The position numbers and the translations under genes are program-made. Of a DNA stretch of 64,000 bases, positions 26,121-36,198 are shown one piece after another (the stretch's first letter is position 1; every line of letters begins with the position of its first letter). Source of the DNA: Nitrobacter winogradskyi (GTDB taxonomy: Bacteria; Pseudomonadota; Alphaproteobacteria; Rhizobiales; Xanthobacteraceae); NCBI RefSeq assembly GCF_006539545.1, contig NZ_BJNF01000029.1:1-64000 (forward strand). Reading direction: 5' to 3'. The notes beneath the pieces are model-generated. The model was not told where the DNA came from, did no database searches, and saw only the letters and a list, made by a program, of their open reading frames with translations.

Positions 26121-26438
26121 ATGGCTACCATCGGCAACTTCACCGCGAACGGCAACGGCTTCGTCGGCACCGTCAAGACCCTCGCTCTCGGCACCGTCAA
26201 GACCAAGATCGTCCCGGCCGAGCGGACCTCGGACAAGGCCCCGGACTACCGCATCTTCGCAGGCGCGAACATCGAGTTCGGCGCGATGTGGAAGAAGAAG
26301 TCCCAGGACACGGGCCGCGAATACCACTCGGTCAAGCTGGACGACCCGAGCTTCCCGGCGCCGATCTACGCGACGCTGGTCGAAGTCGAAGGCGAGGAAG
26401 GCTTCTCGCTCATCTGGTCTCGCCCGAGCCGCGACTGA
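26121..26438 (+). CDS. DUF736 family protein
   Basis: 105 residues, start after AAAGAGGACGTG. Hallmarks are [20 protein letters not shown] and [20 protein letters not shown], matching DUF736, a small beta-rich family nearly always found on alphaproteobacterial plasmids and integrative elements beside transfer genes. Role not established; probably cytosolic. A 12-bp hairpin follows its stop. Confidence 0.85.
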   Translation: MATIGNFTANGNGFVGTVKTLALGTVKTKIVPAERTSDKAPDYRIFAGANIEFGAMWKKKSQDTGREYHSVKLDDPSFPAPIYATLVEVEGEEGFSLIWSRPSRD

Positions 26439-26450
26439 GATGGTCGCGAC

Positions 26451-26478
26451 GAAGGCCTCGCCTAATGGCGAGGCCTTC
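26451..26478. terminator. Hairpin after DUF736
   Basis: GAAGGCCTCGCC-TAAT-GGCGAGGCCTTC, a perfect 12-bp stem, 12 bases after the stop. No T run on either strand; it may stop or protect transcripts from both sides. Confidence 0.55.
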
Positions 26479-26549
26479 GAGCATGAGCGGAAAAAATGCG
26501 GACCGCGTGTCACGGCGATGTCGTCGTCGACCTCGCCAACGGGCTCTGA

Positions 26550-26738
26550 TCAACCGCCCGTTTGATCCAATCTTGCAAGGCGTTCAGGCATGTCGAGCAG
26601 TTTCATCGCGGCGGCGGCAATGGCTTCGCCGATCGTCGGATAGGTTTCCGCCGAGTTGATCGAGACGCCGTCAGGAAACGTTACCGTGGCCTGATAGCCG
26701 TTGCCTTTTGGCGTGGCCGAAAGCTGGATGGTGGGCAT
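26550..26738 (-). CDS. Small hypothetical protein (62 aa), HicB-like fold possible
   Basis: MPTIQLSATPKGNGYQATVT then FPDGVSINSAETYPTIGEAI shows a beta-beta-beta-alpha order resembling HicB-type antitoxins, with AGGGAG about ten bases before ATG. No HicA partner is adjacent, so this is only a fold impression. Confidence 0.5.
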   Translation of the reverse strand: MPTIQLSATPKGNGYQATVTFPDGVSINSAETYPTIGEAIAAAAMKLLDMPERLARLDQTGG

Positions 26739-26840
26739 TTCGCGGGTACTCCCTGTCCGATGACATCTCCCGTTGAAGTCTGGCGGCGCCGCCGTGAATT
26801 ATATCCATCGGCGCTTGTGGTGGAACGGCAGCGGCTGACC

Positions 26841-27344
26841 TCATCTCCCGCGTGTTGAGCGCGACAGGCGCCGCCTGGATTCGCCACTCGAGGCTGCCGA
26901 TAGGAGTTCGTTCCACGTGTCTGGCGGGTTTCCACGGTCCAACATCTTCGTAAATACTGCGTAGGCGTCGTTCGAGCTCTCGTAAGCGCGCAGCGTCGAG
27001 TCATCGTTCACCCATGCGAGAACGATGATCTTGGCGTCTGCTGATTGCTGGTAGCGGAAGAATAGGCGGAATTGCTGAAGGAATTTGGCGCGGAACCAGT
27101 GTTTGTAATTCTCGCCGAGCGTGCTTCCCTGCCGGTAGACGTCGCGCGTCGGGTCACTTGGGATGTCTTCGAACGCCACCTTCAGCACGGCCGCGAGTAG
27201 CTTTGTCGCGCGCTTCCTTTTGTATCTTGTTGGGTCCGTCTTACGCGCCTTCTCGACGGTCTCGATCATCGACTCGAGTTGATCGAGAAAGAGGGGATGC
27301 GCGTAGATCGTCCAACCGTTGATCTCAAGGATGTCGTCGCTCAC
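26841..27344 (-). CDS. yhaV: YhaV-type ribonuclease toxin
   Basis: 167 residues, GTG start overlapping the antitoxin stop. Matches YhaV in order: INGWTIYAHPLFLDQLESMI, YRQGSTLGENYKHWFRAKFL and RLFFRYQQSADAKIIVLAWV, then DDSTLRAYESSNDAY. YhaV is a RelE-superfamily RNase that cuts mRNA. The C-terminal 20 residues (GESRRRLSRSTRGR) are longer than usual. Stabilises the plasmid by post-segregational killing. Confidence 0.88.
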   Translation of the reverse strand: MSDDILEINGWTIYAHPLFLDQLESMIETVEKARKTDPTRYKRKRATKLLAAVLKVAFEDIPSDPTRDVYRQGSTLGENYKHWFRAKFLQQFRLFFRYQQSADAKIIVLAWVNDDSTLRAYESSNDAYAVFTKMLDRGNPPDTWNELLSAASSGESRRRLSRSTRGR

Positions 27345-27682
27345 GCCTCATCGTCCGAGAGAGCTGCGTCGAGGTCGATCTTAACGCCCTTGACCAGCGC
27401 CTTGCCGCGTGTGAGCGTCGATTTCGACACCGGCCGAATCCGCGCAGGCTCTTTCGCCATGTCGCGCGCCAGGAAGTCGAGGAACTTGCCGATCACGGGA
27501 TCGTCCTGGTTCTCGCGCGCCTCCTTTTTCGAGATCATGACGGTGCCGTCGGCCAACCCGCGGAACACGACCTGGTCGCGTTTGCCAAGTGCAAGCATCT
27601 TGCGGATCGCTGCGGGCACGGTGGTCTGGCCGCGGTCCGTGATGGTCGCGGGGATCTCGAGGATTTCAGCCGTCTTGGCCAT
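27341..27682 (-). CDS. prlF: PrlF/SohA-type antitoxin
   Basis: 113 residues with the AbrB/MazE swapped-hairpin motif ATITDRGQTTVPAAIRKMLA. Length and C-terminal DLDAALSDDEA agree with PrlF. It neutralises YhaV and represses the operon. The upstream region (27690-27740) holds the AT-rich ATGCATTTGCATT, a likely promoter/operator. Confidence 0.88.
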   Translation of the reverse strand: MAKTAEILEIPATITDRGQTTVPAAIRKMLALGKRDQVVFRGLADGTVMISKKEARENQDDPVIGKFLDFLARDMAKEPARIRPVSKSTLTRGKALVKGVKIDLDAALSDDEA

Positions 27683-27801
27683 CGGAGACTCCTTGCGTCG
27701 TCATGCCATCCTATGTAATGCATTTGCATTGTAAGTCAAGGCTTGCCCTGATCCCGTAGTTCTCTTCCGACTTGAACACTCCGAGGCCACTTCTCCTGAT
27801 A

Positions 27802-30800
27802 TTATTGCGCGCTACTCGGCGCAGGCCATGCGGCTTCCATGCCCTCGGAAACTCCAATCTCCGATCGCCCACCGCCACGCTTTTCTACGCGAACCTGCAC
27901 GGCGATCCGCTCGATCATGGCGGCCACATGCGTGATGACGCCAACTTTCTGACCTTTGCTCTGCAACGTCTCCAGCGCATCTACTGCTAAATCGAGCGTC
28001 TCCGCATCGAGCGATCCAAAGCCTTCATCGATAAACAGTGTGTCGACAAAGGACGATCGGCCTTCGAGACCCGACAGCGCAAGCGCAAGCGCAAGCGAGA
28101 CTAGGAAACGTTCACCGCCTGATAGGCTTCGGGTCCCACGGACCTCGTCGTCCATGTCGCTATCGACGATATGCAGCGTAAGATCGGACGCGGTCCCCCG
28201 CGCGAGCCTATAGCGAGGGGTCAATGCGTGAAGGTGGTCATTCGCCAGTTGCACCATGTGGTCGAGCGTAATGCCCTGCACAAAGCGACGGAAACGATCA
28301 CCGCTGGCTGAGCCTATAGCATCGTCGACTGCTTGCCAGATTACGAGTTCGGCTTTCGCAGTGTCGATTTCCGCAGATAGGCTTGTCGCCGCGCGGCGCG
28401 CCTCGTCGTCTCGCGCAAGCGCAGCGGACAGCACGCCTATACGCTGTTGCAAGTCGCCGATTTCAGTCGCCAGCGCGGCAATGACCGCGGTCAACGCATC
28501 GGCATCGGTGGTCTCGTCGAACCCTGCCAACGCTCGGTGTAAGTCATTCTGACGCAGAACGACCGCAGCGCCGGCATCGTTCACACCCCGATCGATCTCC
28601 TGAAGTCGGATCCGCAACGCTCTGCTCAACGCTGGGTCGGTTTCGATCAGAGCGGCGACCTGATCCGACGAGCGGGCAACATCCAGGCAGGCCGCGTTGA
28701 ATGTCTCTTCGGCTGAAGCGTTACGGCCGTTGGCCGTCTCCAATCCGTCGGCAGCCTCGTCGCAACGAGCGGCGGCCGCCTGGAATACTGCATCGTTGGC
28801 TGATTTCGCCTCGCGCGCACGAGCGAACGCCTCACGGGTGGTTCGGCAAGCCTCGTTGATCCGTGCCCGGTGGGTGGCTGTCACCTCGCCACCGAGGAGT
28901 TCGGCTCTGGCGCGCGCTTTTTCTCCCTCGGCTATACGCCGTTGATCGAGAAGAAGTGCGGTCGCCGTCACCTGCGCCCGCGCGTGCTCCAGCGAAGCGT
29001 CTGCGGCCGCACGCTCTGGCGCCAGACGCCGGAGTGTCATTTCAAGTTCACCAACCTGCTCGCGCAGAGCTCTATATTCAGTCGCGACCGCTGACAGCGT
29101 AACGCTAACACTGGAAGGATCGACATCGAGGGCTTCAACGGTCAGACCTGCCGCAGCAAGAAACGGCGTGATTTCACGACCGATGGAGATGAGGCGCTCA
29201 GCGAGCGCCGCCGCCTGGACCGTGTACTCAGTCACCTTCAGTTGCGCAGCGTGGAAATCAGAACGTTTTTGATCAATGGACCGCGTGATTGTCTCGACAG
29301 CCTCACCGCGCGCGTCGTGCTCCCGCTGTAGACCGTCGATCTCCGCCCGAAGACGCCGAGCGTCTGCGAGTGGAGACGCAATAGCCATCCGTTCCACGAC
29401 TGCGACAGAGATGAGCGCTGCCAGCTCCGCCCCTGCTCGGTCATTGAGACCGGGAGGTACACTCCCCTCGATCCCAGCCTTCGTGCAGAGATCGTTCAAC
29501 GACAACCACTGTTCGCCATAAGCGCTGTTGGCAGCCAGAACTTGTCCGCGCGCCACATCGATTCCGCGATTTGTCTCCGCCTGGCGCGCCTCTCCAGCGG
29601 AGAGCGCGCGCGTTGCAGCGTCCAAACGCTGGCTCGTCGCGGACAACACGGTATCAAGTTCTTCGCGCCGGCGGCGAAGCCTAGCAGCTATTTCGTTCAG
29701 CGCGCTGGGATGTGCAAGATGGGGATGGTCAGTGCTGCCGCACACCGGACAGGCCAAATTTGGGCCCAGCAGGCTGCGCAGATGAATGGCCTCAGATGAT
29801 ACCGCCTCGTCGGCGAGCTCTGCGATTGGAACAATTTCTGCACGCGCGGTCCGATCGCGGAGCTGGTCCGCTTCGACTTCAACGATTTGGCTTTTCGCCG
29901 TGCTTACCTCCTGCGCCGCCAGCGTGTGTTCCGATTCCCGTCGTGTTAGATCTGTCGATGCCCGAGTATACTGGTCGCAGACGGTACATGCCTCGCGCAG
30001 AGCCTCGAGCGCGCGCTGCAGATCGATGTCTCGTTCGTGGAGCGTCGCCTCGTCGATGCCGGCGAGACCGGCTCTACGATCACCGATTTCACGACTTAGG
30101 CCATCCTTTCGCTCGCGATCCTCGGTGACCTTTCCCAACAGCATGGTTATTGCACTTTGCAATCGGGTAGCTGTTTCTTCCGCTCCAGCGGTCGCCACCG
30201 TGGCTGCAGCGTGCTCCTGTTGGAGAGCTCCCCGCTTCGTCAACAAGTCCATCGCATCGCTAAGACGATAAGCAAGGAGAACGCGATCCGATTGTCTGTT
30301 TAATTGCGCCGCGGTGGTGCGGTACGATTCTGATGTCTGACCGAGAGTCTGATCAATCGTTGCCAGCGCATCGGCTTTGTCGCGCAGTGTCGCTTCCGCT
30401 TGCTGCGATTTTTCTATCGCATCATTGAATTCTGTCCGAGCTGCCTCCAGCTCAGTATCGAGCCTTTCGGCCTCGCTCCAAAGGGGACCGAATTTCTTGA
30501 GGACGTCTTCTGCCGCTACGCTGGCGGTTGCCGCGCCCGCCAGTTGCGTTGCAGACGCCGCGTCCAGCGTCCGCGCTTCTTCGCGAGCAACAAGCAAACC
30601 GTCGAGGCGGGACTTGGCCTCCGCTGCCGTTCGCCGTGCATTTTGCAAATCAACCGCTAACGGTCGAAGCGGCTCGACCAGATCGAATTCGGCAAGAGAC
30701 CGATACTCATCAGCGGCTGCCTCGCGTGTCGCGCGCGCTGCGACCTCCTGGGCCTCAGCCAGTGCGAAGTCGCTGCGAGCGGCAGCCACGCGCTTGAAGT

Positions 30801-31587
30801 GATCCAACCGCCCGGTGTGTTGATCGCGCTCCGCGCCTTTTCGAGCAACAATTGAAACAAGCTGATTTTGCTCGTTCAGCAGTGCCTGCCTGGCTTCGTC
30901 ATCAAGCAGTCCGATGTCGTTTCGGCGCTGCTCCAATTGCTCTACAATTCTTCGTCGTGCCTCCGTGCCATCATGAACGCGGATCGAGATCGCTGCGTAG
31001 ATTTCGGTGCCTGTGATCTTCTCGAGCAATTCCGCACGCTCGCTCTCTGCGGCGAGCAGGAAGGCGTCGAACTCGCCCTGTGCGAGGAGCACCGTTCGCC
31101 GGAACTGATCGAATGTGAGGTCGGTTCTCGCCTCCACGGCCTCGCGAACCTGAGTCTTGCCAGTCGCCACGGCGCTGCCGTCGTCAAGTCGATACAGCGC
31201 GCGCTGCTCATTCTGAAGCCGCCCATTTGCCCGACCCCGCGCGCGATTGGCCTCCCAGCGGACGCGGTAGCGCTCGCCATCCTGCCCGACAAAATCTACC
31301 TCGGCATATCCGCCGCCGGCGCCTCGGCGCAGGATTGCCCGACCATCATGAATTGAAATCGCTTCTCCGCTGGGGTCGGGGGTATTTTCCCGACGGTTGA
31401 CGGAGACGCGCGGATATTCGCCATAGAGCGCGAGGCACAACGCATCGAGGATGGTGGATTTCCCGGCGCCGGTCTCGCCTGTGATGGCGAAAAGGCCGGA
31501 ACCAGCAAGAGGCCCTGCCGCAAGATCGATCTCGAACGGAGCCGCAAGACTTGCCAAATTTTCGCCGCGGATAGCCAAGATGCGCAT
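27802..31587 (-). CDS. sbcC: SbcC exonuclease subunit (SMC-like ATPase)
   Basis: 1,261 residues. N-terminal ATPase lobe with Walker A TGETGAGKSTILDALCLALY (about 33-45) and VLLAQGEFDAFL; long coiled coils; a central zinc hook ACPVCGSTDHPHL (about 600); C-terminal signature RSLSGGERFLVSLALALAL and Walker B DTLFIDEGFGSLD. With SbcD it forms the Mre11-Rad50-type nuclease that cuts hairpins and DNA ends. Three bases separate it from sbcD. On a plasmid it may process palindromes or phage ends; chromosomes usually carry this gene. Confidence 0.95.
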   Translation of the reverse strand: MRILAIRGENLASLAAPFEIDLAAGPLAGSGLFAITGETGAGKSTILDALCLALYGEYPRVSVNRRENTPDPSGEAISIHDGRAILRRGAGGGYAEVDFVGQDGERYRVRWEANRARGRANGRLQNEQRALYRLDDGSAVATGKTQVREAVEARTDLTFDQFRRTVLLAQGEFDAFLLAAESERAELLEKITGTEIYAAISIRVHDGTEARRRIVEQLEQRRNDIGLLDDEARQALLNEQNQLVSIVARKGAERDQHTGRLDHFKRVAAARSDFALAEAQEVAARATREAAADEYRSLAEFDLVEPLRPLAVDLQNARRTAAEAKSRLDGLLVAREEARTLDAASATQLAGAATASVAAEDVLKKFGPLWSEAERLDTELEAARTEFNDAIEKSQQAEATLRDKADALATIDQTLGQTSESYRTTAAQLNRQSDRVLLAYRLSDAMDLLTKRGALQQEHAAATVATAGAEETATRLQSAITMLLGKVTEDRERKDGLSREIGDRRAGLAGIDEATLHERDIDLQRALEALREACTVCDQYTRASTDLTRRESEHTLAAQEVSTAKSQIVEVEADQLRDRTARAEIVPIAELADEAVSSEAIHLRSLLGPNLACPVCGSTDHPHLAHPSALNEIAARLRRRREELDTVLSATSQRLDAATRALSAGEARQAETNRGIDVARGQVLAANSAYGEQWLSLNDLCTKAGIEGSVPPGLNDRAGAELAALISVAVVERMAIASPLADARRLRAEIDGLQREHDARGEAVETITRSIDQKRSDFHAAQLKVTEYTVQAAALAERLISIGREITPFLAAAGLTVEALDVDPSSVSVTLSAVATEYRALREQVGELEMTLRRLAPERAAADASLEHARAQVTATALLLDQRRIAEGEKARARAELLGGEVTATHRARINEACRTTREAFARAREAKSANDAVFQAAAARCDEAADGLETANGRNASAEETFNAACLDVARSSDQVAALIETDPALSRALRIRLQEIDRGVNDAGAAVVLRQNDLHRALAGFDETTDADALTAVIAALATEIGDLQQRIGVLSAALARDDEARRAATSLSAEIDTAKAELVIWQAVDDAIGSASGDRFRRFVQGITLDHMVQLANDHLHALTPRYRLARGTASDLTLHIVDSDMDDEVRGTRSLSGGERFLVSLALALALSGLEGRSSFVDTLFIDEGFGSLDAETLDLAVDALETLQSKGQKVGVITHVAAMIERIAVQVRVEKRGGGRSEIGVSEGMEAAWPAPSSAQ

Positions 31588-31590
31588 GGG

Positions 31591-32823
31591 TTATGCCTCC
31601 GCCCGCGCTCGGTGGAAAACATCCAGATGCGCGGCATCCGGCGCGACGCCGAACGCGCGTTCAAACGCAAGCTTGAACAAATCCTCCGGATCTCGCTCGG
31701 CCAGCCGGATCATAGCATCGGCAAGGATCACTGCATGTAACGCCCCGGGTATCGTAGCTACGCGGGCATCGACGATGCGCACCGGAAAGCTCTCGGCGAT
31801 ACGGTCGACCTCCTCCCTGAATCCAGGCGATAGCCCTTCGCGGGCAAGCCTGACCTGGACGAATGGCCGTTCATGAATTGCCAAATCCGACGGGAGACCC
31901 AATGCCGTCAGATGATCGCCTAGTTCGGTCAAGCGCATATCACCCGCCTCCGGAAGGCGGAGGAAAGGAACTGGCCGGTCGATCGGGATATGCTCGGATA
32001 CGACCTGTGTGCCATCCATACTCACAAGCGTGACGCCATGCGCGTAAGGCTGCTCCGTCGCCGACAAGGGGATCAGTGATCCCGAATATCGAACGGTTTC
32101 GCGACCGATGGCCTGGGCCTTGTGCAGATGGCCGAGCGCCACGTAGCTCGCTTCCGAAGGGAATACGCCGTGCGGCACGGCATGCTGACCACCGACCAGG
32201 ATTCGGCGCTCGGCGCCCTCCGACTCGATGCCGCCCGCGACATGCAGGTGCCCCGTCAAAACGAACGGCAAACCATCCAGTTGCCCCAGTAGCTTATCGA
32301 CCAATTCCGCGTAGAGACTTCGTACCCCGGCGATGACGGGCGAGCCCGCCTCGCCATCCAGCCGCGTCAAATTTGGGAGGCACGCTGCGGTTGGGTAGGA
32401 GACTGCCAGCACATGAGCGGCCACCGCACCGCTTACGTCAGCGATAGGCACGAGATGCCGTGCTGCCTCGATCCGCCCGTCATGCCGCCGAACATTGCCC
32501 ACGACGCGGATGTTGAATGCCTCCAACAGAGGCCGCGGCGCTTCCAACCGACCAGCGGCATCATGGTTCCCGGCAACGATCACCGTAGCCATGCGCGGCT
32601 GTGCGCGGCTTAGCCGCACAAGCGCATTGTAAAAGAGCTGTTGCGCTTCTCCGGAAGGGTTTTGACTATCAAATACGTCGCCGGCGATGACGAGCGCATC
32701 GACATCCCGCTCCACGACAATCTCTTCGAGCCGCTCAAACACCCTGCGGTGCTCATGCTCGCGAGAAAAACCGCGCAGCGTTTGACCGATATGCCAATCA
32801 GCCGTGTGCAGAATACGAATCAT
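31591..32823 (-). CDS. sbcD: SbcD exonuclease subunit (Mre11-like)
   Basis: 410 residues. Metallophosphoesterase motifs: ILHTADWHIGQTL (D-x-H), IAGDVFDSQNPS (GD), VIVAGNHDAAGR (GNHD) and LTGHLHVAGG plus YVALGHLHKAQ (GHxH). Two manganese ions are bound in relatives. First gene of the operon with sbcC. Confidence 0.95.
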   Translation of the reverse strand: MIRILHTADWHIGQTLRGFSREHEHRRVFERLEEIVVERDVDALVIAGDVFDSQNPSGEAQQLFYNALVRLSRAQPRMATVIVAGNHDAAGRLEAPRPLLEAFNIRVVGNVRRHDGRIEAARHLVPIADVSGAVAAHVLAVSYPTAACLPNLTRLDGEAGSPVIAGVRSLYAELVDKLLGQLDGLPFVLTGHLHVAGGIESEGAERRILVGGQHAVPHGVFPSEASYVALGHLHKAQAIGRETVRYSGSLIPLSATEQPYAHGVTLVSMDGTQVVSEHIPIDRPVPFLRLPEAGDMRLTELGDHLTALGLPSDLAIHERPFVQVRLAREGLSPGFREEVDRIAESFPVRIVDARVATIPGALHAVILADAMIRLAERDPEDLFKLAFERAFGVAPDAAHLDVFHRARAEA

Positions 32824-32994
32824 TTCGCCATACCTTACTTGGCTAGGGCGTCCCCAAATACTCGCCCTTCCCTGTCTTTTTCGGACTTTGGCTGATGCGC
32901 GCCGGATGGCGACAGTGTCAACGCCGACCTTTCTTTTCCTCGGTGCATCGATGAGACGAGAAAGTGCGGCGAAACTCTCGTGGCTGTCAGCGGG

Positions 32995-33714
32995 CTATCC
33001 TGCCAGGGTGATCCGGCCGTCCTTCAGCCGATGCCGACTAGCTTGAGCGAGGTTGACCGAATTTCGCACAAAATCGAGCCGCGCTATTCCAGCGTGGTAG
33101 GCCCGGAATGCCTCGCTCAAGGCGTGATCCATCACCTCGGGCGAGACCTGGTCATCCTTGCCTGTCGTGAGCGGCACATTGTCGAGCGATAGACCGCGGC
33201 CGCAGAGAAATGTCGTCACGATGACCTCGAACGTCATTGGTGGACGGTGATCCATATGTGCCTCGTCCCGCGTGATGCGTTCGCCTGTCACGGCGCAGGA
33301 AACCAGGCCGTCCGAACCGCTATGGGTGGCGAAGAAATTATCGCGGGCCTTGTAGAGATCGAAGCGCACCGCACGTCGAAAGGCTTGAGCAACCTCCTGC
33401 TTACGGCTGGGTGGTCGCTGGGAGATGCAGTGTGGATAGGAAAAATCCGTGCCGCTGCCATCGGTGCGGATGATCCGGAAGCATTGGGTCCCATGCTCGG
33501 TTATCATGACTTGGAAATGACTGACGCCGCAGCCCACCTTGGCGACGTATTCGGTGTGGCGTTCGAGAAGGGCAGCAACGTCGAGGCCATCCTCGTCACT
33601 CACTCGTTCGCCAGGCCGGTAGCGGTTCAGCATGGCCTTGAAGAATGTCGTGGCGTCGCCTTGCTTCTCGAAGCTGCGTGTCGCCAACTCTACGGGTTTC
33701 GAACGCCCTCCCAT
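32995..33714 (-). CDS. DCL-family (DUF3223-like) protein with HNH-like motif
   Basis: 239 residues, starting exactly at the stop of the upstream ATPase gene. The middle region QAFRRAVRFDLYKARDNFFA fits the DCL fold. Then come SCAVTGERITRDEAHMDHRP and MTFEVIVTTFL: Cys, an A-H-x-D-H pair and a downstream helix resembling an HNH nuclease site missing some metal cysteines. Together with an SMC-like ATPase it looks like an effector nuclease, as in Septu (PtuA ATPase, PtuB HNH). Nuclease activity is inferred, not shown. Confidence 0.6.
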   Translation of the reverse strand: MGGRSKPVELATRSFEKQGDATTFFKAMLNRYRPGERVSDEDGLDVAALLERHTEYVAKVGCGVSHFQVMITEHGTQCFRIIRTDGSGTDFSYPHCISQRPPSRKQEVAQAFRRAVRFDLYKARDNFFATHSGSDGLVSCAVTGERITRDEAHMDHRPPMTFEVIVTTFLCGRGLSLDNVPLTTGKDDQVSPEVMDHALSEAFRAYHAGIARLDFVRNSVNLAQASRHRLKDGRITLAG

Positions 33715-36198
33715 TCAAGCCACCCCTACTGATGCAGCCGCAAACTTGAACTGCGCCTCGCACCCATCATGCGCACATACTGGCTTATTGAGGGTAAAGG
33801 GCCGCTGGAATTTAGTTCGGCTGCACTTCTTGCAAGCGAACTGGCTGCGGAAAGCCTTGAATTCCTCCCAGCGCGCCTTCTCGTCACCAATCGAGCCGTC
33901 GCCATACGGTCCGTCTTGGAAGTGGCTGCCGAAATTCTCGATCTCGCCCTTCACTATACTGTCGAGGAACCGGTTGTTGACCCCCGGCACCAACGCCGGC
34001 GCCAGCTTGGCGTCCTTGAGCAGTCCGGCGAGCGCCGAGGCCAACTCGCTACGCTCGTAGGAATACGCCCTCTCAAGTGGTCGGATGCGCACACTAACCC
34101 CGAAATCCCGACAGATGCCGAGAAGCCATTCCTCCTCGGCCTGGCGCATCTCGTTGGCCGCCGACTGGCCCGCCGCCCAACGTGCCTCGATCATCTCATC
34201 GCTGACCTTGTGATCAGCGAAACGCGGCCCGTAGGCTGGGTCGAGACCAATGATCCGGGTGAAGTGCCACGTCTTCATCTGAAGCTGATCCTTCAAATAA
34301 TTGAAAAACCGCTCGTCGTGAGTGGTGATCAGGATTTGGCAGTCGTCGAACACGGTGGCGATGAGTCCGGCGATGGTGCGCCGATGATCCGCATCATAGG
34401 AGGTCACGATGTCATCCAGCGCGATGATGGGCGCGCCTGCATTAAATTGCTTGATTGCCGCCATCCGCAGCGCCAGCGCCACCGAATGGATTTGGGAGTC
34501 ACTCAAATAGCCCCCCGGTTGCACGCCGGTGCGGTTTTTGGCGAAATCGATCAGGAGATTGAGGCGCTGCTGGTTCGCGTCGTCTTCCGCCGGCAGTTCC
34601 AGCCGGATTGGTGTGGCGCCAATGCCCTGGATCAGCTTGTAGATATCGTTCATCGGCGCCTGAACCTTGTCGAGCAGGGCCTGTACTTTCTTGCGGATCT
34701 CAGCCGAGATTATCGTCGCCTGCGCCGTCAAGGCGTTGGAGAGTTTGCCGAGCTCATCTCGCGTCCGCAGCGCAAGGTCCCGCTCTGTCTGTAGCTCCAG
34801 CAGTCGATCGATCTTCGCCTTGGCCTTAATATACGTGTGGTCGCCTTGCTTCGATTCGATATCGGCGATGGCCTGATCGAGCGTGGTGAGCAGTTTGGCG
34901 ATTTCCACAACAATACCAGCCGAGGCCGGAACGGCGGCCTGAGGCCAGCCGGCGATGTCGGTTTGATACGCGATAAGACCAGCTTTCAATGCCGCCTCGC
35001 CGTCGCTGAGGTGGCCAATCAGCCCCGGCACCGCCGCCCCCAACTGAGTATGGGCCTTGATCGCCGCAGTCTTGGCGTGGTCGAGCGCCTTCTTTGCGGC
35101 TGCGTAGTCCGCCAACTCCTCGAGGTGCTGGGCAATGTGGTCCCGGATCGTCTTAGCGCTACCCGCCGCGGTGTCCGCGACAGGTGTTGCACAGACGGGG
35201 CAAATGTCAGGTGCCGCCACTCCTTCGGCAAAAAGCGGCTCTGCGGCTTTCCACAAAGCCTGAAACACTGTGCTCGCCGCTTTGCCGCGTTCTTCCGTTT
35301 CCTTACTCTCTGCCGCCGCCAGCGCCGCGACAGCCGCGTCAAAGGTCGGAATCGCACCGCTGACGATAGTCTCGCCGTTCTCCGCGTCCGTCACCTCCGC
35401 CCGCAAAGTGGCAGCCGCATTGCGGATTTGGAGCAGGCCCGCAAGCCCGATTTTGTTTTCCTCGGCCTTGGCGCGCGATTCCAGTTCGAGATAGGCCAGA
35501 TCGCCGGCGGCCAGCGCCGCCAGCACCAGCGCCGGATCAAGTGGCGCCAGGACCGAGGTGTTGGCGTGGGAGAGCACCGCCGCCCCATCCCAGGTCTTCA
35601 CCGCCTGGGCCGACTCTTTGGCAAGCTGGGTATCCACGCGCTGCAGCGCCGTCTCGTCCTCGGCGGCGGCCTTCACCTGCGTGCGCAGCGAACGAACATT
35701 CTTCTGCACATCAACCAGCGGGCCGAGCTGCAGCCAATTGGCGACGTCCGTGTAGCGCTGTTCGGGAGTATGGATTTCGACGAACGTACGCAGCACATGC
35801 CCGCGGATGATCGGCGGCACTGCGAAGCAGGCGTTCACAGCCGTGCCCACCGCCGGTATCGGTCGCTTCGCCCCCGTCGCCAGCCGGCTGCCGTTGGTGG
35901 TATCCTTGCCCGACACCACGCTGATCGTAACCGCCGATGTAATCTTCGTCTCCGCAGCCAGATTGTGCGCCAGCGCCACGGGACCAGCCTGGTTGTTGAT
36001 GGCGCGCTGCCCGAGCCTTTCGAGCGTTCCGTCCTTGGAGAACATGAATTCCAGCGCATCGATGACGCTGGATTTGCCGCTGCCGTTCGGCGCGAAGATC
36101 GCCAGGCAACGCTTCTTGCTGAAATCGAAAGTCTTTGGTTGGAGATATGCGCGGAATCCGGAAAGTCCCAAAGACTGGAGGAAATAAGGGTCAGCCAT
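33715..36198 (-). CDS. SMC/RecF-like AAA ATPase with zinc hook
   Basis: 827 residues; ATG 36198 overlaps the upstream gene by eight bases. Walker A APNGSGKSSVIDALEFMF (Lys42), a hook-like CPVCATPVAD between short coiled coils (about 325), signature-like GGYLSDSQIHSVALALRM, Walker B APIIALDDIVTSYD and H-loop ILITTHDERFF. A C-terminal zinc ribbon (CKKC about 791, later CAHDGC) is unusual. Domain order is that of RecF/SbcC-type conflict-system ATPases. Neighbours are a 75-aa protein upstream and a DCL-HNH protein downstream, all coupled. Confidence 0.8.
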   Translation of the reverse strand: MADPYFLQSLGLSGFRAYLQPKTFDFSKKRCLAIFAPNGSGKSSVIDALEFMFSKDGTLERLGQRAINNQAGPVALAHNLAAETKITSAVTISVVSGKDTTNGSRLATGAKRPIPAVGTAVNACFAVPPIIRGHVLRTFVEIHTPEQRYTDVANWLQLGPLVDVQKNVRSLRTQVKAAAEDETALQRVDTQLAKESAQAVKTWDGAAVLSHANTSVLAPLDPALVLAALAAGDLAYLELESRAKAEENKIGLAGLLQIRNAAATLRAEVTDAENGETIVSGAIPTFDAAVAALAAAESKETEERGKAASTVFQALWKAAEPLFAEGVAAPDICPVCATPVADTAAGSAKTIRDHIAQHLEELADYAAAKKALDHAKTAAIKAHTQLGAAVPGLIGHLSDGEAALKAGLIAYQTDIAGWPQAAVPASAGIVVEIAKLLTTLDQAIADIESKQGDHTYIKAKAKIDRLLELQTERDLALRTRDELGKLSNALTAQATIISAEIRKKVQALLDKVQAPMNDIYKLIQGIGATPIRLELPAEDDANQQRLNLLIDFAKNRTGVQPGGYLSDSQIHSVALALRMAAIKQFNAGAPIIALDDIVTSYDADHRRTIAGLIATVFDDCQILITTHDERFFNYLKDQLQMKTWHFTRIIGLDPAYGPRFADHKVSDEMIEARWAAGQSAANEMRQAEEEWLLGICRDFGVSVRIRPLERAYSYERSELASALAGLLKDAKLAPALVPGVNNRFLDSIVKGEIENFGSHFQDGPYGDGSIGDEKARWEEFKAFRSQFACKKCSRTKFQRPFTLNKPVCAHDGCEAQFKFAAASVGVA